Notes under the pieces: model-generated
The model's input: only the letters and a program-made list of their open reading frames with translations
Databases searched by the model: none
What the model was told of the DNA's origin: nothing
Origin: Saccharothrix australiensis
GTDB taxonomy: Bacteria > Actinomycetota > Actinomycetes > Mycobacteriales > Pseudonocardiaceae
Direction of reading: 5' to 3'
Assembly (NCBI RefSeq): GCF_003634935.1
Contig: NZ_RBXO01000001.1
Span: forward strand, 2,815,501-2,879,500
DNA: 64,000 bases
Shown: positions 1 through 8,668 of the stretch, piece by piece
How the letters are laid out: each line of letters opens with the position of its first letter
Position numbering within the stretch: position 1 is the first letter of the stretch
Program-made: the position numbers and the translations under genes

Positions 1-1163
1 AGCACCTTGACCGCGTTGTCGCGCTTCTGCTGGAAGATCTCGTACGCGTGCGGCGCCTCGCTCAGCGGCAGGTGGTGGGTGGCGAACTCCTCGGTGCCCA
101 GCGGGTCGTCGTCGCCGAGCAGCGGCAGGATGTCCGGCACCCAGCGCAACACGTTCGCCTGCCCCATGCGCAGCTGGATCTGCTTGTCGAACATCGTCAG
201 CATCGGCAGCGGGTCGGCCATGCCGCCGTACACCCCGACGACCGAGATCGTCCCGCCGCGCCGGACGACCTCGATCGCCAGCCGCAGCGCGTGCAGCCGG
301 TCCACGCCCGCGGTCTTCATGAACCGCGCGGCGAGCGCGTCCGGCAGCAGCCCGACGGCCTGGTGCGCCATCTTCGCCACCGGCGCGCCGTGCGCCTCCA
401 TGCCCACCGCGTCGATCACGGCGTCCGGCCCGCGCCCGTCGGTCAGGTCCCGGATGTGGTCCACCAGGTGGCTGTCCCGGACGTCGAGCACCGTCACGCC
501 GCGTGCCCGCGCCCGTGCCATGCGCTCGGGCACCAGGTCGACGCCGATGACCGTGCTCGCGCCGCGGTGCCGGGCGACGCGGCACGCCATGTCGCCGATC
601 GGGCCCAGTCCCAGCACGACCACGCTGCCCTCGCCGACACCCGCGTACTCGACGGCCTGCCACGCGGTGGGCAGCACGTCGGACAGGTAGACGAACCGGT
701 CGTCCGGCGGGCCGTCGGGGACCTTGATGGGCAGCGTGTTCCCGAACGGCACGCGCAGGAACTCGGCCTGCCCGCCGGGTACCTGCCCGTACAGCTTGCT
801 GTAGCCGAACGCCGCCGCACCCGAGCCCTGGTCGCGCACCTGGGTGGTCTCGCACTGCGACTGGAGGCCCTGCCCGCACATGAAGCAGGACCCGCACGAG
901 ACGTTGAACGGGACGACCACCCGGTCGCCGGGTTGGAGCGCGGTGACGTGCGAGCCGACCTCCTCGACCACGCCCATCGGCTCGTGGCCGAGGATGTCCC
1001 CCACGTCGATGAACGGGCCCAGCACCTCGTAGAGGTGCAGGTCGGAACCGCAGATGCCGGTCGAGGTGATGCGCACGATGACGTCCGTCGGCTCCTCGAG
1101 CACCGGGTCGGGCACTTCGTCCACGCGGACTTCGCGCCTGCCGTGCCAGGTGACGGCCTTCAT
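1..1163 (-). CDS. Zinc-dependent alcohol dehydrogenase, 3' end cut by the window edge
   Basis: Medium-chain dehydrogenase that would oxidise an alcohol or aldehyde adduct with NAD(P), in the cytosol. It opens MKAVTWHGRREVRVDEVPDP. Catalytic zinc ligands are visible as C38 (GICGSD) and H60-E61 (GHEP). A structural zinc loop has four cysteines at 90, 93, 96 and 104. A Rossmann GLGPIG motif follows. The layout matches the formaldehyde-dehydrogenase-like branch of the family. The ATG at 1161-1163 follows a good Shine-Dalgarno (AAGGGAG). About 387 codons are present and no stop is seen before base 1. It is divergent from the SDR gene. The exact substrate cannot be told from sequence. Confidence 0.9.
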   Translation of the reverse strand, partial: MKAVTWHGRREVRVDEVPDPVLEEPTDVIVRITSTGICGSDLHLYEVLGPFIDVGDILGHEPMGVVEEVGSHVTALQPGDRVVVPFNVSCGSCFMCGQGLQSQCETTQVRDQGSGAAAFGYSKLYGQVPGGQAEFLRVPFGNTLPIKVPDGPPDDRFVYLSDVLPTAWQAVEYAGVGEGSVVVLGLGPIGDMACRVARHRGASTVIGVDLVPERMARARARGVTVLDVRDSHLVDHIRDLTDGRGPDAVIDAVGMEAHGAPVAKMAHQAVGLLPDALAARFMKTAGVDRLHALRLAIEVVRRGGTISVVGVYGGMADPLPMLTMFDKQIQLRMGQANVLRWVPDILPLLGDDDPLGTEEFATHHLPLSEAPHAYEIFQQKRDNAVKV

Positions 1164-1236
1164 GTGGGTCTCCCTTCGTCCTCCGGGGCGTTCCCGGCGT
1201 GGGGGCGGGCAAACTCGTCCGGACGGCCCAAGGGCG

Positions 1237-1262
1237 CGTGTCGCGGTCCCGCGCCGGGGTAT
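1237..1262 (+). promoter_or_regulatory. SigB/SigF-type promoter for the SDR gene
   Basis: GTGT (1237-1240), 16 nt, then GGGTAT (1257-1262), and 9 nt to the ATG. This resembles the GTTT-N14-17-GGGTAY consensus of Streptomyces SigB and mycobacterial SigF. The predicted start of transcription lies almost on the ATG, so the mRNA would be nearly leaderless. Inference from motif and spacing only. Confidence 0.5.
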
Positions 1263-1271
1263 CCGGCGGGC

Positions 1272-2093
1272 ATGGGCACTCCACTTCCACAGGACCGCAG
1301 GGGCGCGCCGCAGCGCGCCGTGGTGACCGGGGCCGACTCCGGCATCGGCAAGGCCATCGCGGTGGCCTTGGCGGGCGGCGGCGTCGACGTCGGCATCACC
1401 TACCACGAGGACTTCGACGGGGCACAGCACACCGCGGAGCAGGTCCGCGGGCTCGGCGTCGGCGCGGCGGTGCGCCGGCTCGACCTGACCGACCTGCCCA
1501 CGGCCGCCGCCGCGGTCGACGAGCTGGCCGGCGAGCTGGGCGGCGTCGACGTGCTGGTGAACTGCGCGGGCACCGGGACCGCCACCAAGGCGATGGACAT
1601 GGACTTCGACACCTGGCGCGGCGTGCTGGCGGTCAACCTGGACGGCGCGTTCCTGTGCGCGCAGCGGGCGGCCAGGCACATGATCGAGGCGGGCAAGGGC
1701 GGGCGGATCATCAACATCACGTCCGTGCACGAGCACGCGCCGCGCGTGGGCGCGGCCCCGTACTGCGCGTCGAAGGCCGGGCTGGGCGCGCTCACCAAGG
1801 TGTTGGCGCTGGAACTGGCGGAGCACGACATCACCGTCAACTCCGTCGCCCCCGGTGAGATCTCCACGCCCATGACGGGCCAGGAGGACGTCGACCCGCG
1901 CACCCAGCCCCGCCCCGGCTACCCGCTGGGTCGCCCCGGCCACGCGAAGGAGGTCGCGGCGGTGGTGGCGTTCCTGGCCACCCCTGCGGCCGGCTACGTG
2001 ACCGGGGCGTCGTTCGTCGTGGACGGCGGGATGCTGCTGATGGGCCCGCAGGCGTCCGGGCTGCTCACCGACTCGACGTGGCGCGAGCCCTAG
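1272..2093 (+). CDS. SDR-family NAD(P)-dependent oxidoreductase
   Basis: Classical short-chain dehydrogenase of 273 residues, the usual family length plus a short N-terminal tail. The cofactor motif TGADSGIG lies near residue 20. The NCAG motif, the catalytic serine (NITSVHEH) and the YCASK catalytic Tyr-Lys pair follow in order. The C-terminal VTGASFVVDGGM is typical of glucose-1-dehydrogenase or 3-oxoacyl-reductase-like SDRs, but the substrate is unknown. The ATG at 1272 lies 9 nt after a GGGTAT hexamer and has no clear ribosome-binding site, suggesting a leaderless message. The 3' end overlaps the convergent ChaB-like gene by 29 nt. Confidence 0.9.
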   Translation: MGTPLPQDRRGAPQRAVVTGADSGIGKAIAVALAGGGVDVGITYHEDFDGAQHTAEQVRGLGVGAAVRRLDLTDLPTAAAAVDELAGELGGVDVLVNCAGTGTATKAMDMDFDTWRGVLAVNLDGAFLCAQRAARHMIEAGKGGRIINITSVHEHAPRVGAAPYCASKAGLGALTKVLALELAEHDITVNSVAPGEISTPMTGQEDVDPRTQPRPGYPLGRPGHAKEVAAVVAFLATPAAGYVTGASFVVDGGMLLMGPQASGLLTDSTWREP

Positions 2094-2469
2094 TCTTCTT
2101 GCGGTTCGCCTTGTCGATCGCCTCGACCAGCTCCTGCTTGGTCATGGTCGACCGGCCGGGCACGTCCAGCTTCTTCGCCAGCTCGTACAGGTGCTTCTTG
2201 TCGGCGTTGGCGTCCACCCCGCCCGCCGTGCGCCCCCGCGCGGGCGTGCTGCGGGCGGCCTGCTTGTCCGACGGTCCCTTGTGGTCCTTGGGCTCCCAGT
2301 GGTCGCCGACCTTCTCGAACGAGTGCTTGAGGGCGGCGTACGCGGTGCGGTGCGAGCGCTGGCCCTCGCCGTAGGACTCGACGGCCGAGTCGTGCGCCTT
2401 GATCCACGTGCGTTGCGCCTTCTTCGACGACCGCGCCACCGTGCTGGGCAGCTCCTCGCGTCCGGGCAT
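2065..2469 (-). CDS. ChaB-like protein with C-terminal Rho-N/SAP-like helical domain
   Basis: Basic protein of 134 residues. The N-terminal half (about residues 1-70, with RTWIKAHDSAVESYGEG and AYAALKHSFEKVGDHW) matches the ChaB family, once thought to regulate cation transport. A hydrophilic linker follows. The C-terminal 35 residues (HLYELAKKLDVPGRSTMTKQ) form a Rho-N/SAP-like helix-extended-helix, commonly a nucleic-acid-binding fold. ATG at 2469 has a strong GAGGAGGAA ribosome-binding site. The gene is divergent from the aldehyde dehydrogenase and shares its palindromic GGGGTACCC promoter element. A role in stress physiology is inferred from context only. Confidence 0.8.
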   Translation of the reverse strand: MPGREELPSTVARSSKKAQRTWIKAHDSAVESYGEGQRSHRTAYAALKHSFEKVGDHWEPKDHKGPSDKQAARSTPARGRTAGGVDANADKKHLYELAKKLDVPGRSTMTKQELVEAIDKANRKKTRARATSSR

Positions 2470-2483
2470 GGTTCCTCCTCGGT

Positions 2484-2507
2484 GTTTCGGCTGGGGGCCG
2501 GGGGTAC
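2484..2507 (+). promoter_or_regulatory. SigB/SigF-type promoter for the aldehyde dehydrogenase
   Basis: GTTT (2484-2487), 14 nt, GGGTAC (2502-2507), 9 nt, ATG. It is close to the SigB/SigF consensus. The hexamer is part of a palindromic GGGTACCC, so it also presents GGGTAC on the minus strand toward the divergent ChaB-like gene. Confidence 0.6.
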
Positions 2508-2516
2508 CCGGTCGGC

Positions 2517-3899
2517 ATGACCGACATGCGCGCCCTCGACGTCCACAGCCCCCTCGACGGCCGACTGGTCGGCTGGTTGCCCGTCGCGTCGGAGGAGGAC
2601 CTGGCGCGCGCGCTGCGCACCGCCCGCGCCGCGCAGCCGGGCTGGGCCGCGACACCGGCCGCCGAGCGGGGCGCGGCGCTGCGCGCGGCGGCGACCGCGG
2701 TGCGCGCGCACGCGGGCGAGCTGGCCAACCTCGTGGAGTCCGAGACCGGCCGCCCGTTCGACTCCGCGCAGGAGGGCGTGCTGGCCGGCGCGTCGACCCT
2801 GGAGCAGTACGCCGAGCTGGGCCCGGTCCACCGGGGGCGGTCGCTGCTGGGCTCGTGGGACGCGACCGACCTGATGGTGCCCGAGCCGCGCGGCGTGGTG
2901 GTGGCGCTGACGCCGTGGAACGACCCGGTGGCGGTGGCGTGCGGACTGCTGGGCGCGGCGCTGGTCACCGGGAACACAGTGGTGCACAAGGCGAGCGAGC
3001 GCTGCCCGCACGTGGGGATGCTGCTCGGCCAGCTGCTGGGGCCGGAGTTCCCGGACGGGGTGTTGCAGAGCGTGACCGGTGACGGGCCGGTGGGCGCGCG
3101 GCTGGCGGCGGACCGCGACGTGGACGTGGTCGCGCACGTCGGCGGCACCGCCACGGGCCGGTCGATCGCCGCCGCGACGGCCGCCACGGGCGCGAAGGCG
3201 CTGCTGGAGAACGGCGGCAACGACCCGCTGGTGGTGGACTCCGACGTGGACCCGGTGTGGGCGGCGGAGCAGGCCGCGCTGGGCGCCTTCACCAACGCCG
3301 GGCAGCTGTGCACGTCGGTGGAGCGGATCTACGTCCACGAGGCGGTGGCCGAGGAGTTCGTGGCGGCCCTGTGCAAGGCCGCCCGCGACTGGACGCCGCA
3401 GCCGCTGGTCGACGTGCGGCACCGGGCGCACGTGCACGCCCACGTGACCGAGGCGGAGGCGGCCGGCGCGTCGGTGCTGACCGGCGGTGTCGTGCCGGAC
3501 GGCGGCGGGGCGTTCTACCCGGCGACGGTGCTGGAGGGGTGCGCGCCCGACCTGCGGGTGATGCGCGAGGAGACGTTCGGCCCGGTCGCGCCGGTGCGGG
3601 TGGTGGCGTCCTTCGAGCAGGGGCTGGCCGAGGCGGCGGACGACGAGCACGGGCTCGCGGCCACGGTGCTGACCGCGTCGATGACCCACGCCCAGCAGGC
3701 GTGGCGGCGGCTGCCGGTGGGCACGGTGAAGGTCAACGCGGTCTTCGGCGGCGCGCCCGGCGGCGCGGCCCAGCCGCGCCGGCTGTCCGGCACGGGGTTC
3801 GGGTACGGCCCGGAGCTGCTCGACGAGATGACCACCACGAAGGTGGTGCACGTCGCTCAGATCCAGCCCTCTTCCCAGGCGAGGCGCGCGGCTTCGTAG
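2517..3899 (+). CDS. Aldehyde dehydrogenase family protein
   Basis: NAD(P)-dependent aldehyde dehydrogenase of 460 residues, slightly short for the family (about 480-500). Visible are the PWNDPV active-site Asn motif, the general-base glutamate in LLENGGND (about residue 231), the nucleophilic cysteine in NAGQLCTS (about 265) and the EETFGPV motif. It would oxidise an aldehyde to the acid in the cytosol. It follows a GTTT-N14-GGGTAC promoter with no ribosome-binding site, so a leaderless start is likely. The last 43 nt overlap the convergent response-regulator gene. The C-terminal tail after VVHVAQ is atypical and probably a product of that overlap. Confidence 0.9.
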   Translation: MTDMRALDVHSPLDGRLVGWLPVASEEDLARALRTARAAQPGWAATPAAERGAALRAAATAVRAHAGELANLVESETGRPFDSAQEGVLAGASTLEQYAELGPVHRGRSLLGSWDATDLMVPEPRGVVVALTPWNDPVAVACGLLGAALVTGNTVVHKASERCPHVGMLLGQLLGPEFPDGVLQSVTGDGPVGARLAADRDVDVVAHVGGTATGRSIAAATAATGAKALLENGGNDPLVVDSDVDPVWAAEQAALGAFTNAGQLCTSVERIYVHEAVAEEFVAALCKAARDWTPQPLVDVRHRAHVHAHVTEAEAAGASVLTGGVVPDGGGAFYPATVLEGCAPDLRVMREETFGPVAPVRVVASFEQGLAEAADDEHGLAATVLTASMTHAQQAWRRLPVGTVKVNAVFGGAPGGAAQPRRLSGTGFGYGPELLDEMTTTKVVHVAQIQPSSQARRAAS

Positions 3900-4483
3900 C
3901 GGGTGCGCACGCCGAGCTTGGTCATCGCGGAGGACAGGTAGTTGCGCACCGTGCCGGCGGCCAGGTGCGCTTCGCGGGCGATGGCGCTGACGGTGCCGCC
4001 GCGCAGGGCGTGCCGCAGCACGTCCAGCTCGCGGGCGGTGAGCGGGCACGCGTCCTCGGTCAGGGCGGCGGCGGCGATCTCCGAGTCCACGTAACGCCGA
4101 CCGCCGTGCACGTCCCGCAGGATGGAGGCGAGCTTGGTCGCGGGCGTCGTCTTCGGCACGAACCCGCGCACACCGGCGCTGAGGGCGCGGCGCAGCACGC
4201 CGGGCCGCGCGTGCCGCGTGACGATGACGACCGCGACGCCCGCCAGGTCCCGCACGGCCTCGGCCGCGAGCACGCCGTCGCGCACCGGCATCTCCAGGTC
4301 GAACACCGCGATGTCGGGCCGGTGGGCGCGCACCGCGGCGACGGCCGCGTCGCCGTCGCTGACCTGGGCGACCACCGACAGGTCGTCCTCCAGTTCGAGC
4401 AGCGCGGCCAGCGCGCCCCGGATCAGGTCCTCGTCGTCGGCGAGCACGACCCGGATGCCGGCGGCCACCGGCGCACCGGTCAC
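3857..4483 (-). CDS. NarL/DesR-type response regulator
   Basis: Two-domain response regulator of 208 residues. The receiver domain has the acidic pocket (LADDED), the phospho-acceptor Asp in AVFDLEMP and the conserved Lys in FVPKTT. The C-terminal LuxR-type helix-turn-helix runs from LTARELDVL to RTRYEAARLAW. The GTG start at 4483 overlaps the stop of the histidine kinase gene (GTGA), so the two are translationally coupled. It probably controls the divergent ABC exporter, as DesR-like and LnrK-like regulators do. Confidence 0.9.
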   Translation of the reverse strand: MTGAPVAAGIRVVLADDEDLIRGALAALLELEDDLSVVAQVSDGDAAVAAVRAHRPDIAVFDLEMPVRDGVLAAEAVRDLAGVAVVIVTRHARPGVLRRALSAGVRGFVPKTTPATKLASILRDVHGGRRYVDSEIAAAALTEDACPLTARELDVLRHALRGGTVSAIAREAHLAAGTVRNYLSSAMTKLGVRTRYEAARLAWEEGWI

Positions 4484-5601
4484 GACCGCACCAGCCCGAG
4501 CAGCGCGAACCCGTCCGGCCCGTCCGCGCCGACCTCGATCCGCCCGCCCACGGTGGCGAACCGCTCCCGCAGCCCCGCCAGCCCCGCGCCGTGCTCGCCG
4601 GCGTCCTCCGGCCGCACCCCGTCGTTGCTCAGCCGCACGCTCACCTGCCGGTCGCGCACGCTGATGTCGACGGCGCACCGCCGCGCCAGGCTGTGCCGCA
4701 GCACGTTCGTCGTGCCCTCCCGCACCAGCGCGCCGAACAGCGGCTGCAACGGCGGCGGCACGTCCGAGGCGTCCCCGGTCACCGCCGTCTCGATGCCCGC
4801 CGCGCGCAGCACGCCGACCGCGTTGGCGATCTCCGTGCCGAGGCTGGCCCGCCGGTAGCCCTGCACGACCTCGCGGGTCTCCCGCAGCGCCGTCCTGGCC
4901 AGCTCGGCGACCTCGTCCGCGTGCCCGCGCGCCGCCGCGTCGTCCCGGCCGATCAACCGCGAGATCAGCTCGCCCTTCAACGCGATCGCCTGGAGGTGGT
5001 GGCCCTGGATGTCGTGCAGGTCGGCCGCGAACCGCAGCCGCTCCTCGGCCACGGCCAGCGCCTCGGCGGTCTGCCGCGCCCGGTCCAGGCGCAGCACCGC
5101 GTCCCAGAACCACAGCTGCGCCAGGTCGGCGAACACGAACGCGTTCATCAGCACGGCGGGCAGCACCAGCGATTCGACCGCGTTCGACGACCACAGCGCG
5201 CCGCCGGTGAGCAGCGCCGCGACCGTGCCGCCCGTCACGACCACCCACCGCGCGCCGGTCGGCCGGCTGGACACGACGTGCGCGACCACCGCCGCCGGCA
5301 GCAGGTACCACACCATCGGCACGGGGCTGTTCACGGCGGCCAGCGCGAGCGCGCCGAGCGCCACCGCGAACGTCGCCAGGTGCTCACCGGTCCGCCGCCC
5401 GCCGCGCCCCACCCCGTGCATGGCCTGCCGCAGGTACCGGGTGTGCTGGACGCCGACCACCGCGACGGCCACCGCGAGCGGCACCGCGAACCACCCGTAC
5501 CGCCCGGTGGACAGGTCGAACGCGGTGATGCCGACGACCATCGCGCCCGCGCCGAGCACCGACCACCAGGTCCAGCGCCGGAGGGTGTTGAGCTGTGTCA
5601 C
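4480..5601 (-). CDS. DesK-type sensor histidine kinase
   Basis: Membrane histidine kinase of 373 residues. The N-terminal half is hydrophobic, with four to five likely membrane helices. The HisKA_3 dimerisation motif LHDIQGHHLQAI carries the phospho-accepting His, followed by an HATPase_c domain with an N-box (NVLRHSLA) and a G-box (GAGLAGLRER). It would sense a membrane or envelope signal and phosphorylate the coupled response regulator. The GTG start at 5601 lies 6 nt after a TAGATT-like -10 element, suggesting a leaderless message. It is divergent from an ABC transporter operon, the usual arrangement for antibiotic or lipid-stress responsive exporters. Confidence 0.9.
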   Translation of the reverse strand: MTQLNTLRRWTWWSVLGAGAMVVGITAFDLSTGRYGWFAVPLAVAVAVVGVQHTRYLRQAMHGVGRGGRRTGEHLATFAVALGALALAAVNSPVPMVWYLLPAAVVAHVVSSRPTGARWVVVTGGTVAALLTGGALWSSNAVESLVLPAVLMNAFVFADLAQLWFWDAVLRLDRARQTAEALAVAEERLRFAADLHDIQGHHLQAIALKGELISRLIGRDDAAARGHADEVAELARTALRETREVVQGYRRASLGTEIANAVGVLRAAGIETAVTGDASDVPPPLQPLFGALVREGTTNVLRHSLARRCAVDISVRDRQVSVRLSNDGVRPEDAGEHGAGLAGLRERFATVGGRIEVGADGPDGFALLGLVRS

Positions 5602-5638
5602 GGCACGAATCTACGAGCCGGGCGTCCCCGGCGTCTGC

Positions 5639-5650
5639 TGACATCTGTCA
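5639..5650. promoter_or_regulatory. Possible operator between the kinase and exporter operons
   Basis: TGACATCTGTCA has TGACA/TGTCA arms around a 2-nt centre, midway in the 107-nt divergent intergenic region. It is a candidate binding site for the neighbouring response regulator. The evidence is only symmetry and position. Confidence 0.3.
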
Positions 5651-5708
5651 CATCGACCGGTGCGCGACGGCACTGACCCCGGCCGCCGGCCACCGCGAGC
5701 ATGGGACC

Positions 5709-6611
5709 ATGCGGAATCCGGTGATCGACGTGGCGGGGCTGCGCTGCCGCTACGGTGACTTCGAGGCGGTGCGCGGCATCGACCTCCAGGTGCACGAGGG
5801 CGAGCTGTTCGCGCTGCTGGGCACCAACGGCGCGGGCAAGACCACCGTGCTGGAGACCTTGGAGGGACTGCGCGCGCCCAGCGCTGGCCGGGTGCGGGTG
5901 CTGGGCGTGGACCCGAGCCGCGACCGGGCCGCGATCCGGGCGCGCACCGGCGTCATGCTCCAGGACAGCGGGTTCCCGGCCGAGCTGACGGTGGCCGAGA
6001 TGGCCCGCCTGTGGCGGCGCGGCGACCACGCCGACGCGCTGGAGCGGCTCGACCTCGCCCACCGGCGGGACGTGCGGATCAAGCAGCTGTCCGGCGGCGA
6101 GCGGCGGCGGCTGGACCTGCTGCTGGCCGTGCTGGGCGAGCCCGAGCTGCTGTTCCTGGACGAGCCGACCACCGGCCTCGACCCGGAGTCCCGGCAGCGC
6201 ACCTGGGACGTCGTGCGCGACCTGCTGGCCGGGGGCACGACCGTCCTGCTCACCACGCACTACCTGGAGGAGGCCGAGTCGCTGGCGCACCGGCTGGCGA
6301 TCATGCACGAGGGCGTGGTCGCGGAGTCCGGCGCGCTGGTGGACGTGCTGGCCGCCCACCCGGCCCGGATCTCGTTCGACCTGCCCGACCGGCTCGACGT
6401 GAGCGCGCTGCCGATGCTGTCCGGCGACGTGGTGCACGTGCCGTCGGGCCGGGTGGACATCCGCACCCGGCAGCTCCAGGACGACCTGGACGTGCTGCTG
6501 TCCTGGGCCCGCCGCGACGGCCTCGCGCTCGGCAGGCTGCGCGCGCACCACGCGTCGCTGGAGGACGTCTTCCACGCGGCCCGTGCGGGCCGGGGGGTGA
6601 TCGCCGCGTGA
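5709..6611 (+). CDS. ABC transporter ATP-binding protein
   Basis: Cytosolic ATPase subunit of 300 residues, usual for drug or lipid exporters (DrrA/CcmA type). It has the Walker A motif GTNGAGKTT, the Q-loop region VMLQDSGF, the signature LSGGERRR, Walker B LLFLDEPTTGLDP and the switch His in LLTTHYLEE. ATG at 5709 was chosen because homology starts there. Its end overlaps the permease start (GTGA). It would power export through the downstream membrane subunit, probably under control of the divergent two-component system. Confidence 0.92.
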   Translation: MRNPVIDVAGLRCRYGDFEAVRGIDLQVHEGELFALLGTNGAGKTTVLETLEGLRAPSAGRVRVLGVDPSRDRAAIRARTGVMLQDSGFPAELTVAEMARLWRRGDHADALERLDLAHRRDVRIKQLSGGERRRLDLLLAVLGEPELLFLDEPTTGLDPESRQRTWDVVRDLLAGGTTVLLTTHYLEEAESLAHRLAIMHEGVVAESGALVDVLAAHPARISFDLPDRLDVSALPMLSGDVVHVPSGRVDIRTRQLQDDLDVLLSWARRDGLALGRLRAHHASLEDVFHAARAGRGVIAA

Positions 6612-7300
6612 TCGCCGCACTGGGACTGGCGGAGCTGAAGCTCCTGCTGCGCAACCGCACCGCCGCGAGCCTCGCGATCGTCATGCCGCTGCTGATGGGC
6701 GGCTACTTCACGCTGGCGCTGGGCGACGACGGGTGGCCGGTGGCCATCATGCTGGCCCTGGTGTGCGTCCTGGGCTTCACCGTCTACGTGACGACGACGT
6801 CCTCGCTGGCGTCGCGCCGGCAGACCCTCTACCTCAAGCGCCTGCGCACGGGCGCGGCGTCGGACTCCGTGGTGCTGACCGGGATACTGCTGCCCGCGGT
6901 GCTGCTGGCGCTGGTCCAGGTGGTGCTGCTGCTGGCCGTCGGCCTGGTGGCGGGCGCGCCGCTGCCCGCCCGGCCGGAGCTGCTGGCCCTGGCCGTGGTG
7001 GGCGGGGCGGCGATGTGCTGCGCGGCGGGCGTGGCCACCAGCGGCGTCACGTCGACCGCCGAGCTGGCCCAGATCACCACGGGGCCGTTCTTCTTCGTCC
7101 TGGTGGGCGGCGGGCTGTGGGCGCTGAACTCGACCGACGTCCGCGCCCTGCTGGTGCCCGGCGGCGGCATGGCCGACCTCGTGGCCGCCGCCTGGGGCGC
7201 CGGGGGCCGGCCCGGCCTGGCCGCCCTGTCCCTGCTCGCCTGGACGGCCGTCGGCTGCGCGCTGTCGTTCCGGGTGTTCCGCTGGGACGCCCGGACCTGA
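6608..7300 (+). CDS. ABC transporter permease
   Basis: Integral membrane subunit of 230 residues with about six hydrophobic segments (for example VVLTGILLPAVLLALVQVVL). It resembles ABC-2 type permeases but is shorter than typical ones. The GTG start overlaps the ATPase stop by 4 nt, so the pair is translationally coupled. Together they form a small exporter; the substrate is unknown. A strong hairpin lies 70 nt downstream. Confidence 0.88.
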   Translation: MIAALGLAELKLLLRNRTAASLAIVMPLLMGGYFTLALGDDGWPVAIMLALVCVLGFTVYVTTTSSLASRRQTLYLKRLRTGAASDSVVLTGILLPAVLLALVQVVLLLAVGLVAGAPLPARPELLALAVVGGAAMCCAAGVATSGVTSTAELAQITTGPFFFVLVGGGLWALNSTDVRALLVPGGGMADLVAAAWGAGGRPGLAALSLLAWTAVGCALSFRVFRWDART

Positions 7301-7370
7301 CGCCGGGGAGTTCCGGTGCCCGGAGCCGGTGCCTGGACGGCCGTGACGACGGGGGAGGACCGGGGGTGTC

Positions 7371-7402
7371 GGGCCGCCCGGCGGACGCGTGCCGGGCGGC
7401 CC
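7371..7402. terminator. Bidirectional terminator hairpin
   Basis: A perfect 12-bp stem (GGGCCGCCCGGC and its complement) with an 8-nt loop, between the convergent permease and UDP-glucose dehydrogenase genes. There is no T-tract, as is common in GC-rich actinomycetes. Confidence 0.75.
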
Positions 7403-7417
7403 GCACGTGCCGCGGCC

Positions 7418-8668
7418 TCAGTCGACGTGCCGCCCGGTCGCCACCAGCCGGATGCCGCTCTCCGTGACCTTGTCCACCGGGAGCAGGTTGCGGGTGTCCA
7501 CGATGACCGGCCGGCCCATCCCGGCCGCGACGGCGGGCCAGTCCAGCTCCGCGAACTCCGGCCACTCGGTCAGCACCACCAGGGCGGACGCGTCCCGCGC
7601 GGCGTCGAGCGCGGTACCGCGCACGCGCACCGGCCCGATGTCGCGCGTGACGCACGGGTCGTAGCCCGCGAGCACCGCGCCCTCGCCCGCGAGCAGGTCC
7701 GCCACCGCGAGGGCGGGCGAGTCGCGCAAGTCGTCGGTGCCCGCCTTGAACGTCAACCCCAGCAGCCCGATCCGCGTTCCCGCCAGGGGGCCGGTCACCT
7801 CGCGGACCTTCTCCACCACGCGGTGCGCCTGGCGCTCATTGGTGTCGATCGTCGCTCGCAGCAGGGGGAAGTCCACGTGCGCGTCGTCCGATGTGGACAG
7901 CAGCGCCCTGGTGTCCTTGGGGAAGCACGAGCCGCCCCATCCGGGTCCGGGGCGCAGGAAGGCCGCGCCGATGCGCTCGTCCAGCCGCATGCCCTCGGTG
8001 ACGTCGTCGATGTCGGCCCCCGCCCGCTCGCACAGCTCGGCGAGGCTGTTGACGTAGGACAGCTTCATCGCCAGGAAGCAGTTGCTGGCGTACTTCACCA
8101 GCTCGGCGCTGGCCCGGTCGGTGACCAGGGCGGGCGCGTCCGGGTAGAGGTCCAGGACCCGGCGCGCGGCGGTCTCGTCGTCCGCGCCGACGACGATCCG
8201 CTGTGGCCGCAGGAAGTCGTCCACGGCGTGGCCCTCGCGCAGGAACTCGGGGTTCGACACCACCGGCACTCGTTGCGCGCGGGCGATCCGGTCGGCGGTG
8301 CCGATGGGCACCGTCGACTTCACCACCAGCACGCAGCCCGCCGGCTCGACCTGGTCGAGCACGGCGTCGATGGCGCTCAGGTCGGCCTCGCCGTGCTCGC
8401 CGGTGGGCGTGGGCAGGCACAGGTACGCGAACTCCGCGTCCGCGAGCGCTTCGGTGTTGTCCGTGGTGAACGACAGCCCACCGGTCCGCACGCCCTCCTC
8501 GACCAGCTCCGCCAACCGCGGCTCGTGCGCGCCGATCTCGGCCCGCCGCAACGCCGCGACCTTGCGCTCGTCCACGTCCGCGCACACCACGCGGTGCCCG
8601 AGGTGGGCGAAGCACGCGGCCGTGGTCAGACCGACATAGCCCGCGCCGATGACTCCGATCCGGGGCAA
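7418..8668 (-). CDS. UDP-glucose/GDP-mannose dehydrogenase family protein (UDP-glucose 6-dehydrogenase)
   Basis: Would make UDP-glucuronate from UDP-glucose with two NAD per turn. The Rossmann motif GVIGAGYVGL is at the N-terminus, CLPTPTGE and KSTVPIGT follow, and the catalytic cysteine is in GGSCFPKDT. The C-terminal domain has the GLTFKAGTDDLRDSP motif. Length is 416 residues, slightly short but complete. The TTG start at 8668 was chosen because homology begins at LPRIGVIG and a GGGAGG ribosome-binding site precedes it. That gives a 43-nt overlap with the upstream glycosyltransferase gene. Its product could feed the UDP-xylose synthase-like enzyme in the same cluster. Confidence 0.9.
   Translation of the reverse strand: MPRIGVIGAGYVGLTTAACFAHLGHRVVCADVDERKVAALRRAEIGAHEPRLAELVEEGVRTGGLSFTTDNTEALADAEFAYLCLPTPTGEHGEADLSAIDAVLDQVEPAGCVLVVKSTVPIGTADRIARAQRVPVVSNPEFLREGHAVDDFLRPQRIVVGADDETAARRVLDLYPDAPALVTDRASAELVKYASNCFLAMKLSYVNSLAELCERAGADIDDVTEGMRLDERIGAAFLRPGPGWGGSCFPKDTRALLSTSDDAHVDFPLLRATIDTNERQAHRVVEKVREVTGPLAGTRIGLLGLTFKAGTDDLRDSPALAVADLLAGEGAVLAGYDPCVTRDIGPVRVRGTALDAARDASALVVLTEWPEFAELDWPAVAAGMGRPVIVDTRNLLPVDKVTESGIRLVATGRHVD

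Noticed and set aside
48..1271. Long plus-strand frame antisense to the alcohol dehydrogenase, running into the SDR
   Set aside because: Translation is His/Arg/Val-rich shadow sequence; the minus-strand enzyme has clear zinc motifs, and SDR homology begins only at 1272.
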